Assembly: GCA_001584585.1 (NCBI GenBank) | Contig: LSYV01000134.1 | Location: 34,636-58,661 of the forward strand | DNA from: Gonium pectorale | Taxonomy: Eukaryota > Chlorophyta > Chlorophyceae > Chlamydomonadales > Volvocaceae | Direction of reading: 5' to 3' | DNA length: 24,026 nt | Shown: positions 1 to 12,000 of the stretch, one piece after another | Layout of the letters: each line of letters begins with the position of its first letter | Numbering within the stretch: position 1 is the stretch's first letter | Made by a program: the position numbers and the translations under genes | The notes under the pieces: model-generated | What the model was told of the DNA's origin: nothing | Databases searched by the model: none | Seen by the model: the letters and a program-made list of their open reading frames with translations, nothing else

Positions 1-543
<543 letters not shown>

Positions 544-699
544 CAGGTCTTGCCCCGCACAGCACAGCACGGGTACGGGTGGCGAGGTCACGGCGGTCAC
601 GGTCGTGAAGTTGAGGCCCAGCGCCGTGAAGGCCACCCCCTGGATGGTACGCTGCGCTGGGGCCGCCAGCTGCTGCACGGCGGCCATGTTGTATATGCC
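544..699 (-). CDS. Probable internal exon of an unidentified second gene
   Basis: On the minus strand a 156-bp open segment sits between an acceptor (CCCCTAG before GGCATATAC) and a donor (CTG followed by GTGTAAGG). It is a whole number of codons in phase 0. The 52-residue product contains YNMAAVQQLAAPAQR, then QGVAFTALGLNFTTV and SPPVPVLCCAGQDL. It has one N-glycosylation sequon (NFT) and adjacent cysteines, and its composition looks like real protein rather than a shadow frame. I do not recognise the family. It lies about 1.9 kb beyond the stop codon of the large Pmp-like gene, so it probably belongs to a separate gene on the same strand. Neighbouring exons were not found. Confidence 0.35.
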
Positions 700-2370
700 C
701 TAGGGGCAGAGGCGTGCGCGCGAGACCGGGACCGGGTCATGCAATGTTAGAGCTGTCAGGCAGAAACGGTCCCTCCCCGTACGACACAATGGTCACGTGG
801 GAGTCTGCAGGTACGCGATGCAAGCTGGTTGATGAGCGCATCCAGGCAGGTGGGCGAGGTCCTGTGGGTGGCATGGTGAGTAGGCCATAGCGGAGAGGCT
901 GTTATAGGCCTTCGCTCAAATAATCTTCACCAGGTAGTTCCACATGTTGCATGTCCATGATCTCTTTATGCAGATGAAACGGAGCAAGCCAGCCACCATC
1001 AACACGCCACCATCCGTGGCCTACCCCGCCGGCAGCCGGACTCAATAACAGCAGTAGTGCCCTGCGCGCCAAGGTGGCTTCCTTCGGATTCAGGCGCTGT
1101 TGAACATGCAGTCGAGGGTTCGCAAACAGGATTACATCGATCGAATGCACAGGGCACACTATGCACTGAGTGGCTTGTGAGGTTACCCTGTTCATGTTAT
1201 TCCCTGAATGGCGAATGCGGCTGGTGCCATCGACTTATGACTTGTACGTGCATTTCAAAGGCACCATAGGCCCTGGACCGGGCCTTCCTCAACAAACACG
1301 CCCAACGCTACCACGGCAAACAATGGGCCAGGCCTCAATTGCGCAATTCCTCAACGCGTGTCGCCTGAACTTAAGAGCCTCACACAATAAACAGCACAAT
1401 GACTACTTCACACGCAACCACTTTACGCAGCGACTGACAATTGCACAACTTAAAGGTGAAGTAGCACTCAACCTAACGTGCGTTCACACTAAAGCGCCAA
1501 GTAGCTAGATCGCTAACGAACGCCAGGTAGCTAGGCCGCTAACGCCAGGTAGCAAGGTCGCAAGTCATACACAACACAGCCACTCCAACCATGGTTGAAA
1601 CCAGCCCTAGGTGCGTGCAATAAAGGACTTGAACATGCAACGTGCCACACGTGGGAGCCGCGTGTGGGTCACCATCCAGCTGCGCGGGTCAAATGATTCC
1701 ACCCATGGCCGCCACCAAAACAGCCTATCCATATGCGCCTGGGGAGGCTTAGCTAGTGGGTAAAGCGGGCGTACAGCTGCAAGAAAGAAAGAAAGACTAC
1801 GCAAGGCCAACTACTGCGTGTAATTAGGGTTTCGGGACTTTATGAGGAAAACCCTATGAGGACGTGCGCAAATGTTATGACATAGGAACGACCTCCACCG
1901 GGAATCTCTTTTAACTTAGACGGCGTTTCACCCCGCCGCACCTTCCACGCCTGACCCACACCCCTGTGCATATGCCTGGGGTCAGCCAGTGGCCGCTGCA
2001 ACAGCAGTGCGGCACGGCGGCCTTCATTTCTCACGACAGCTCACACAGCTCACAACATTTATTTGCGCTCTACGGACCCAAGCACACCAGGAGCAGTGCA
2101 AGAAGGGTGCTTGATTGGGCGATTGCGTACACCGGTGCGGGTATAGATAGCTATTGCAGTGCTCAGCGATTCTGCATCCTTCCCACAGTAGTATGCACAT
2201 ACCAATGCCATACCGGTTCTACCGCAGTACATATGTAGTAACACACACACATATACATGGTGCTTGGCGATTCAGCCTGCTTCCCATACACACCCAGGAA
2301 GCACTGGTGAGCGTGCGTCGCAGGATTCTTTACGCCATTTGCCACCAAAACCGGCCTATCCACATCGCTC
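700..2370. other. Intergenic or intronic stretch without a supported gene
   Basis: No frame here has convincing protein character. The minus-strand frame ending at 902 contains GWWRVDGGWLAPFHLHKEI and is open for 97 codons, but I recognise no family and no clear splice sites define it. The stretch also holds short tandem repeats at 1495-1564, a GAAA run near 1783-1796, and the left part of a degenerate duplication. Confidence 0.4.
1495..1564. repeat. Short tandem repeat, about 22-26 bp x 3
   Basis: Three imperfect copies follow one another, each starting CGCCA(A/G)GTAGC: 1495-1520, 1521-1542 and 1543-1564. The first copy carries an extra ACGA at its end. No coding role is apparent. Confidence 0.8.
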
Positions 2371-2560
2371 CTCAGCTCACAGCAGTTTAGCCTTACAAGC
2401 TCAAGTCCGCCAGAAGCAGTGCATGTAGGTTGATTGGATGGGTGGCTACGTCCTAACGTAACCTGGTGTGAGTTATAAAGCTAGCTATCGCAGTGCTTGG
2501 CGTTATTCCCATACCAACCGAGGAAGCCATGATGAGCATACACAGCTCAGCGCGCAGTCC
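2041..2560. repeat. Degenerate duplication in the 3' flank of the Pmp-like gene
   Basis: Two stretches share ordered blocks. GCTCACA(A/G)CA occurs near 2048 and 2374. GAGCAGTGCAAGAAGGGTGCTTGATTGG near 2090 resembles GAAGCAGTGCATGTAGGTTG near 2413. TAGCTATTGCAGTGCTCAGCG near 2150 resembles TAGCTATCGCAGTGCTTGGCG near 2482. TCCCATAC...GAGGAAGC-like blocks occur near 2282 and 2507. A further piece, CCACCAAAAC...CCTATCCA, is shared by 1711-1731 and 2342-2362. These look like old copies of one 300-350 bp sequence. Confidence 0.6.
2393..2397 (-). terminator. TGTAA polyadenylation signal of the Pmp-like gene
   Basis: TGTAA on the minus strand lies about 215 bp beyond the stop codon at 2611-2613. TGTAA is the usual poly(A) signal in volvocine green algae, and the distance gives a 3' UTR of ordinary length. 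A five-base motif is weak evidence alone; its position is what supports it. Confidence 0.5.
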
Positions 2561-2610
2561 GTGCAGCCCGAGTCGTTAGTAACTGGACAACGGGACATAC
2601 AACGGATTGG

Positions 2611-3099
2611 TTACTGGACGACGAGCTCGACATCATCGCCGACCTGCTGGCCCCCAGCCTGGTGCGGCGGGGCCCACGTCTCACCATAAGCCACAGCTGC
2701 ATGCCGTACGTGCCGTACTTTCGGCGGGCGAGCGCTGTCAGTAGTGGTGCCCTTTCTCCTTGCCATCAGAGCGAGGACGACCCTGCAGTGCGCACGGCAA
2801 GCAGAGCCAGCAGTGCCCCTTAACGTTCTCTCTTTAGGAAGCTCGACACCGGGGGTCCTCCGTCCTTCATCAGCCTCCTGCGGCGGCCGGCGGGCCAGCG
2901 CCTCACCATCACCCCCAGCAGGCGGCGCTCCCTTGCGGGCCCCGCGAACGCCCTTTCTTCTCGTCAGCGCCGCTAAGGCACTGCGGTTCGCTCGGGAAGC
3001 GGTGCTTCTCAGCTTGCCCCAGGTGCCCCGCAGCAGCACGACCAGGAAGGTCGCCAGCAGTACCACGTTAAGGGCCACGATGAGCGCGCCCACGGATCT
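2611..3099 (-). CDS. Exon 27: last membrane segment and C-terminal tail
   Basis: A 489-bp terminal exon after acceptor CCACGCAG. It starts RSVGALIVALNVVLLATFLV, the last helix, then a tail of about 130 residues rich in Arg, Lys and Ala, ending GDDVELVVQ and TAA. A donor-like GTGAGACG at 2683-2684 (exon ending at 2685) could give an alternative end, but no following exon was found. Confidence 0.8.
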   Translation of the reverse strand, partial: RSVGALIVALNVVLLATFLVVLLRGTWGKLRSTASRANRSALAALTRRKGVRGARKGAPPAGGDGEALARRPPQEADEGRRTPGVELPKERTLRGTAGSACRAHCRVVLALMARRKGTTTDSARPPKVRHVRHAAVAYGETWAPPHQAGGQQVGDDVELVVQ

Positions 3100-6000
3100 C
3101 TGCGTGGGGCAAGTAATAAGGGGACAGGGGGTGGGGTGTTAGTTGTTTGGCAGCCCCCCTGGATGTATGTGAGCGACAAAGCAGCGAAAAGGCAGCTCTT
3201 AGCGGTTACAAGTCCTCAAAGTGCTTGTTTCTGGTCAAGCATGGCCAATACTCCGTCCAGTAAGACTCAGCCTCAACAACAGCATTTGCACGCAACCGGC
3301 TGCTCAAGACGTGGCACCTCTATGCCTAGCTAGGTTGTGCACTGCTTGACACATGGGATTCATTCGGTGCCATGTATGTCGACACCCGGAAGCGGGGAAA
3401 GCGGGCCATTTGATACCATGACACACCACATCAGTACCTGCCTGAGCGTGAGTGGCCACCGCGTTTCTAGCTTTAGGGTTTAAAGCTTTCTGACGTGCGT
3501 TAAGGCAATCTGCCCACCTTATTGAGTTAGTTGAGTCAGCTGTACAGTCCCTGCCTGGCTGTTTGGCCCCCATCCACCCACCTCATCAGCAGCACCGAGA
3601 CCATTGTCAACAACGAAAAAGAGGCTCAGCGAGACGGTCAGGATCAGGACCGTCATGGACATGAACTCGAGCTTCGTTATGGCCCTAAGCTTGCTCGGCG
3701 AGCAGGCCATATTAATGGCGGAAATGAAGGTGAAGGCGGCGAGCATGACCAGGATCTGGTGGGCAACCGACTTCAAGCCCCGGCCAAACACCTCCACCGC
3801 CACGAGGGCCAGCTCCTCCAGCATCAGCACGCTCTCCCACCAGAAGAAGCGGGGCCTGCGTCCATGTGCAGGCCTTCCTTAACTACGCACATGCATGCTT
3901 ATAGTCATGCCACAGCAATCGTGCAATAAATACGCCAACACGTACGAGGTGCTATCTGATACGTCAACGTTTAGCCCGGTGTTTACTGTTCGAAGCCCTT
4001 GACGATATTCTCACTTGTATCGGGCGTAGAGGAAGCTGTAGCGCTGTCGCACACGCTTGGAGCCCAACTCTGCTCGGTGCTTCCAGAGTATCAGGAACGA
4101 CGCCAGCGGGGGCCCCAGGCACAGCACGATTACGGATGCTATGCCGATGGGGACGTATAGCCGCAGGTGGACGCCCGTGTAGCACTCCTGTGCCATGTCG
4201 CGGACCCAGTAGCCGTGGCGCCAGATGGCCTGCAGCAGAGCGGCGCAGCCAGCCTTGTTACGATCTGTACACCTATACCGGTGGCAGTGTACGCTGGGCG
4301 TCCAATGTCCTCCGAGGCACGTGCCGAACTAGCACGTGCCGAACTAGCACGTTCGGCAAATGTGGCGATAGAACGGAGATAACATGTGGAGATAACACGG
4401 AGATAGAAGCACATGGGCTCTGAGCGACGTGTCATGCAGTAGCCCGTTAGACAAATGCGGCCTGCTGCATCGTTACCTTCTGGTTTTGTGCGTAGAGGCC
4501 TGTCTTCCCATCGTCGATCTTGTAGCAAGCAAAAACGCTTAGCGCTGCCTGTGCCCAGCCCGGGTAGAGGATGAAGACGGCAACGACGCCCAGAACCCAC
4601 AGCTGTGCACTCAGGCCCAGTGTTGCGTCCGCCTGGGACAGCACTCTGAAGAAGTTGCTGCTGTGGATGAGGGCGGGGAGCTTACGGAGGGCTTTGCTGG
4701 AGAGGGAGTGGCTGGTTACCTTGCTTGATGAAGACAGCTTGCTCTCCGCTGCGCCCCTCATGCCTCCTAGCTTGGGCGATGTAGATGGGTCTTGCAGCTC
4801 GTCTACTACTCCCAAACTGAGCTGGGGTTCGCCATCAGCAGGGAAAGTGTTTAAAGCGAGGATATGTGACCCCTGAGCTGCCTCTGACCTGGCAAGCGGT
4901 GGGTCCGCTTTTACACCGTCATCTGCAGGTAGGTGCTCCTCGGCAAGAGATGTCGGTTGCGCTTCCTCGGCCTTGATCACAGCGTCACCGGTTGCCTCGC
5001 ACTCAATGACCAAATCAATGCGAGCCTCTGCAGCTGAAAATGCATAAGCCCCCAGCGCCGCAAGCATTGCCCTTCGATAACGGTCCTTCCGCATCCTCCG
5101 CCTCTTTGCAGAAAGGAGAAACCTGTGGAATGGGCGATGATACCAAATGGACGCCAAACAAACTGATCAAGTTGGCAGCAGTGACCCAGTCCGGTTTCAT
5201 TTCGCCAATGCAGACGACACATGTTCGCATGGCTGTCATGCCTGTATGAAGGATACATACAAGCATATAGAATCGCCATGTCCCTCATAGGGTGAAGTCC
5301 GTACCTGACTCCCCAGACGATCATGCTTGTAGCAATGACAGCGAACGGAACCAGCAGTGCGCCCAGCAGCTGAGTCTGTGCCTGGCCGTCGCTCGCATCC
5401 GCTGTGAAGAAGCAGCTGTAGCTATAGGCGATGGCACTCTCTGCGCCAGTAACCGAGCTCAGAGCCGCGGACAGGCTTGCCATGTCGCTGGGGTAGTTCA
5501 CCGGCAGGCGCATGATGATGATGTAGTACTGGGCGTGCACGATGGCCACCTGCAATGGGAATACACGCCTAGTCAGCAAATTGGTCCTGCAGATAGACAT
5601 GACACTGCCAAGCGCATCTGCTTTACTCGTCAACGAGAAACAAGGGCGCCAGTACCTTCAATAGGTCGCCCAGTGAGGCCTGCACCGGAGTGGCTTGGTC
5701 ATGTTCCTCTTCATCGCTGTAGTTCTCATCAAGGTTGGTGAACAGCGTGTACAACACTAGAACTATACTGGCCAAGAACGCAAGCACCGCCAAAAGGCTG
5801 TTCTTCCATAGCGGGGGACATGCCCTGTTCACAGCAGGGAACGGCCATCTGTGAGTGTTGTGTTGTGATGAGTGACGTCCGCATGGACGCTTCGGCATTG
5901 CTTACGGATTGATGTATGCTTTAAGAAGCCAGGCATTTGAGCACGACATACCTGCACTCGAACTCGGCGTTTATAAAGTGCCTGGGCTCGCATGCCGCGC

Positions 6001-9000
6001 ACAGGTTGCTTGTGTAGCCCGGAGCGCACTGCAGCTGCTGGTAGGCAGTAGTTGTGTTTACCGGGGGCGTTGGAACCCGGGTCGGGTGTGCAAGGCCCAC
6101 GCGCGCACAGCCCAACATCCAGCTCCATAACGGGTGGTCACGCAAGTACGACCAGCTAGAGATGTTCATGAAGATGCGGCTTGAATCGTAGCTGTTGGGG
6201 AGGCCGGCGTTCATACTGGCACTGCGGGTGCTCGCTAGCTCCTCCCAAAACGCGTGCAGGTCGGGGCGGTACCCAAGCATCTGGCAGAGGGCCAGCATTC
6301 CACTCCGCTCGTCCAAGCTCTCGCTCGCTCCGACCAGGAGCGCAGGCCAATCTTTCCTTCGCGGGTCATCTGCCGGTGATGCTGCCAGGCCCAGCAAGAC
6401 TACTTGCTTTGACGATGTTGCATTTGTGGAGCCGGCAACAATGAGCTCCCCATCACGGGCACTGAAAACCTGAAGATGATGACGGGGGCGAGGTGTGAGT
6501 CTGTGAGACCGTGGACCGGGTCGGTGAATACCTCCGCAACCGAGCCACCAGCCTTCAGCCTCCGCACCAGACCTACCTCCGCACCCTACCGTCCACCTGC
6601 CTGTCACAGACCGCACACCTCGCTCGGTAGGGCTCCGCCCCTTTTCCAAGCTTCGCTGAAGCTTTTCCATCCCTGATGACTCGTCTAGCTCTGACATAGC
6701 GCGTCCAGGAGTCCCTCCCCACTATCCCCACCCCCCATATTCTCCCCTGAAGCTTTTACCCCTACATTTTCACCACTGTGGGGACGACTCCCCGCACCAG
6801 ATAGACCTACACACCATGATTGAGGGAGGGAGCGCCAACCCGCTGACAGACGCGTCGTCGTCGGGCTGTTTGGAGGACGCACCGCACGCCTCGTCCTTGG
6901 GGCAGCGATGGAACAGGTCCGAGTCTGGGGCAGAGTGCCAGTAGCCTGGGCGGGGCGGGTCCAATAGGGGCGAGGAAATGGGGCAACCGCCTCACAACTG
7001 CGTGGCCACACACAGTGCGCACTGCATCACTACTGTGCCTGGCTAGGCTGCTAGGGTAGGGTAGGCTGCCCTGCTCGCCATCATCTTGCAGAACTGTCTG
7101 AGTACGTTTATACGGATAGCACACTGCATCACTCCAGCTGTCCTCACCTTTAACTGGTACCAGGATAGCGCCTCCGAGGCATTTTGCGTGGGGCGGGCAT
7201 CCCTGGCATCCCACACCCTTACGGGTGATGTTGTCCACCCACTCCTGAGCGAGCGAAGCATGGAATTCAGGCAGGGCGACCTGCGCTAGATACTCTAGGG
7301 TGGGCTCTTTATTTGCGACTACAGACTTTCTTCATTATGGCACCGTTACATACTAGGAAATGTACCTGGGGTTCGGCATTTGTCTGGAATGCGTTTCGGT
7401 CATCGTCCCACAGGCTGAAGCGTCCACGCTCACAGCTCACACAGCCAACCCAGGAATACGAGTTTGGGCCCTTTGCCCGACTGAGGTCGGGTGCCTCGCC
7501 ACGCCTGCACCGAGCGATGTTTACGCTAATGTTTTTTGTTGGAACCTGCTGGGGGCGTGGAAAGATGAGATTGGGTTTCGTTGCATTGTGGTCGACTCCA
7601 AGTCATTACATCATATATAGCCCCACCTGCCTACCACCACCAAACACACGGGCACTCTGTTTGAGAACGCTGTCACACATAAGGGAAACAAACAGCAGCC
7701 CATTGCCCTCACCAGCCCATTGCCCTCGGATGTGTTGACAGGAGTGAACACCAGCCGGTAGGCACCCGGCCAGCCTCGCACGGTCAATAGCGGCCAAGTC
7801 GCCAAGCCTTTCTTGGTAGATGCTGTCAAAGCACCATCACCAATGGTCGCCTCCAGCTGCGCGGGCCTCTCAATGCTGATGTTGGCCACCAGCATTATAT
7901 CCACATTCACACGAATGTCGAAGGTATCAGAATAGTCTGCGAGGACCGGGCGTTCGTGGCTTCAAAGTAGGGGTAGGTGATGATTCATTGCGCGAGCAAA
8001 ACAAGCAGCAAGTGACACTTACCAGCTTGAACAGGCCGGTTCAAGCCGTTGTAGAGTCGAGTTGAAAGGTTATAGAATTGACCTGGCAGCAACTCTCTTG
8101 GCTGGGACTCGGCCACTAAAGTGGTGGGGGGGCCATCGAGCAGGTCCGCCAGCACCTGCCCCGGTTCTTCATAGACTACACAACTCCTCAGAGCATCAAA
8201 CACCTGCTCGCTGCATGGTGTCGAGCTGCTTAATTGACATTCTGCAACCTCGGTTGTGTTCAGACCGGACGCTGCACCAAGCGTGCAGCTGGTCTGAACA
8301 GTTGCAGCCCGCGGGTCTTGCATCCACACTGTGCTTGCGGCCTGCATGTAGGGGGAATATACATGAAATACTTGCGAGTGAACAATTGGAAAGTTGGTGA
8401 GCGCGAGTCCCATGAATTCCGCGTGCCCCTCTGCTATGTCCTACCGAGCTCCTCGACAGACGTGTCTGGTGCAGCAACAGCGGCCAGCAGCCATGGTCAG
8501 GACGACTCTGGAGAAAAGCTTCCAACTGCGTCCATACGAGAAACATTGTCAGTCAAGGTGCAAAGGAGGTGAACGCCATTGTACAGGCCCTCCACCGACT
8601 CAAGCCAGGTATCTGTGAGGCCCCCGTAGCGGTAGGCTGGTGTCCTAAGTGCCAGTCGGTACAAAGCGTGAGACACTATCTCACACGTACACAAAGGTTC
8701 ACAACCATACCTCTGATGCATTACTGGCCCGCAGTATTTCGAGACGCCAAGAGGCGGCGATTAGAGGGCTCCAAGTGGTGTTGCATGTCTGCGCAGATGC
8801 CAACGCTGTTCCGGCCAGAGCAGTATTGGGTGGAACATATTGATGTGTGTCGAGGCATATCTGCATATGCTGACTACTTCCGTTCCCACCACCAAGCCAG
8901 CAGTTGCTGATTAGGATGGCGACGTTACCTGTCGCCATAACTCCCCCACCATGACCTCTGAACCGGTCGTTGGGCGCCCTCTCTGCCGGTACAGACACGT

Positions 9001-12000
9001 TCCTCAGAACCTCATTGCCGCACAGGACGCTCTCAAAGATACTGACAAGAGGGAAGAAAGCCAAGGCCTGGGCATCGTCAGATGGGCCTTCGAAGAACGC
9101 CCCACCACCGGCCCCTGCAGTGTTGGCTCCAAGCGTGCAGTTCCTGAGCCGAACATGGCCCGAGGAGCTGGTGGCCAGGCCCCCGCCGAGGGAAGCACGG
9201 TTCCGACTAAAGCGACTGTCATTCAGCTCCATGTACGCTCCGGATGCCACAAAGAGTCCCCCGCCAAGTCCTGACTCAGCAGTGTTCGCTATGATGCTGC
9301 TACCCATGATATTCACAGCGCTGCAGTTCTGTGCTGCGCTGCCTCCAGTGTCACAGCTAACCATGACAGCCCCGCCGTCCCCACTCGCACGGTTGCCCTC
9401 CGCTGTGACGGCGATCAAGGCCGATGCCCCTGCTGTATCACCGCTGACCAAGTACACTCCCCCGCCGTGGGTCGCGGAGTTGGCCGACATGTTTGTGGAA
9501 TTCAAGTGCAAACCTTGGACCCCTGGTCGGGCATAAATGGCACCCCCGTGCCTGACAGCACGGTTGCCAGTAAATGTGGAAGACGCGGCACTGCATGCGG
9601 TATCCAGGATGTACACAGCTCCTCCATCAAGGCCTGAGGTGTTGTTGTTGAAGGCGATATTAGACAATTCAACGTCGCAAGACATGGCAGCGACCGCTCC
9701 TCCACTGTCTCTACAGCCGTTCAAAGTGAAGGCTGAACCTCCTGCCAGCCTCAATGTGCACGCTGCTTGACTGCGCGCAGTACTCTCTGGGCCATCGTTG
9801 GCGTCCAGGAGGCCACGCTGTTTATTAGCAACTGATCGTGATGAGGCAGCCGTACTGCTTTCATTCAGCCAGTCTGATGTGGAAGAAGCCGCCGTAATAA
9901 GTATTGCACCCCCATTTCCAGTTGAGCCAATGGCTGGTTGGTTGCGCACTGCCCCGGCGATGTTTGCAACAAATGAGCTGTTCTGGATGGCAACGTTAAC
10001 CGGGAAGTTAGGGATGGCTGGCCTCTTCAAGTAGATGGCACCACCCGAGCCAATCGCATAGTTTGCCTCGAAGCCAGAGTCCCGAAAGGCAACCTGCAAG
10101 AAAGACAAGTAGGGGAAAAGCTTCCTTGAAGCTTGGAGCCCCGTGAGACCGTACCGAGGATTTAGGTCATGAAGGGTGGAGCGTGTATGTGTATCCTAGC
10201 GGATGCATGGGCAGGCGCAACCGGTTTGACTTGACCTGCACCACACGCACCCGCCGTATGGGGTTGGGGAGCGAGAAACAGAGGCACAATCGTGTCAACC
10301 CGTCATGAACCTCAGTGTTTGTATGTACGCAAGTGAGCACCAACGTTCATTGGAGAAGCCCCGCTTGGCTTGTGCGGGTTTAGTCATGACCGTGCCGGGT
10401 CCGTGAGTTGACATGGTTGCGAGATTTGTGAGCGCCAGCAAGGAAGTCAGACATCGGGCGCCTAGCAGCGGTATGTGCATATCTCACGGTGTTATCATGG
10501 CGTTTCTTTCGGTGCAGTTGGTGTTGTTTGGGTGGGGCAGCTTTCCAATTCTGACCAGCCAATGGATGCGTTGACCATCGCCAAATGCCAACCAACGGCT
10601 ATGGAATTCTACAAACATAGAAGGAATACTATAAGTATGAGATTGCACTAATTGGACGGACGGACGGATGGACGGTTCGCGCCAGGGGCTCCGCCCAAAA
10701 ATTGCAAGCGATAGAGCACTGGGTGTCAAATTCCGGACCAGAGGTTTGATCGACTGGAGCCTTCTTGCCGCACCGTGAGGTGTACGGAGTCCAGGTTAAC
10801 ATCCTCCAGTGGAACATCCTCTGTTGTGATGCTGAGCGCTCCTCCGTCGGTGAAGGCGCCATTCCCCTCGAACAGCGTGCCACCAGTCACGGCCCATGTC
10901 ATGCGGTTGGACATGGACCCAAGGTTGGAAATGGCCTGGGTGCGTGTGGACAATAACACGTGTGTGAGAAGCTGCAGTCAAAGAAACAGATATTCATTTA
11001 TCATTCGCCTGTACCACGCACCTCTCGTGATATGCGGGCATGAATTGCGCCCCCGCTGCCCTGCTTTGCGACGTTGCGTTGGAAGATGGAATGAGAAACC
11101 GAGAAGTTGTAGGATGGACGTTTCATGGCAGCTATAACACCTCCATTGCCCCCTGCCCAGTTGCCCGTGAAGTTGCTTAAAGTTATGTCGACGTTGTCAG
11201 CAGAGTGAGAAGAAATGAAGCCGCCATCCGTGCCGGCAGAATTGCCCTTAATTAGGCTGCCATCGCGAATCGTGAGTTGCTCAATGCTGTTTGTTGAGAC
11301 TGCTCCTCCTGGGTAATGGGTAAAGGGCGTCGGAAAATATTGGGTCAGCAGCGGAGTCTTCGGCGACTTCCTTAAGCGGGTGCTGGGTCAGGTAAATACT
11401 CATGGGATGGATACATGACCACGTCGCTCGCCCCTTGCTCTGAACAATACGGAACGAGAACTTGATTGGTTTGATTAACAAAACCGAAATTGCATCAACT
11501 AGCGCGGATAGTGTGGCGCTCAAAGCGTACGCAGGCAGGCAAGCCAGACATGGGTAGCCACAGACTCTGTTCAAAGATTCAGCAACACTGGCCGAAACAG
11601 ATCAAACCAATTTCCGATGATGTATGTACCATTAACACTGGCGTTATTGTCTTTGATGATCGACTTTGAAACGAACATGCGTGTGATCTTCGTCGGCGCA
11701 AGGAGAAAACCACCTGAAAATGAACATGGGAGGCGGGGCATGTGGTGCTTATAAACATCAAGATAAGGCGCGTTGCTTCGGCAATGCGCGTAATCCCATA
11801 TTCAAGTTATGCCGCCTGCAGGCACATGAGATTTATGGAATGGAGGGCATGGTGTGGTTGGAGGTAGGTCCGTCGCATAACGCGGGAAGGGAGCAGTTTG
11901 GGACTTGCTGGCAATGCGCGTAATCAAAAACAATTCTCCGCATATGAACCACCCGCCTTGCGGCATGGCCGGCCCGCCAAGGAAGCGGGACGTGCAGCCC

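Noticed and set aside
902..1195. Minus-strand 97-residue frame containing GWWRVDGGWLAPF
   Set aside because: Only a short patch looks protein-like, there are no clear splice sites or homologous motifs, and it could not be linked to the exon at 544-699.
8970..9536. A 188-residue plus-strand frame
   Set aside because: It is antisense to exon 15, whose repeated GG turns are unmistakable. The plus frame only mirrors the periodic codons.
11281..11574. Minus-strand 97-residue frame with a hydrophobic centre
   Set aside because: It lies in the intron between exons 12 and 13 and overlaps the start of exon 13 in a different frame from the one that carries the Pmp rungs.
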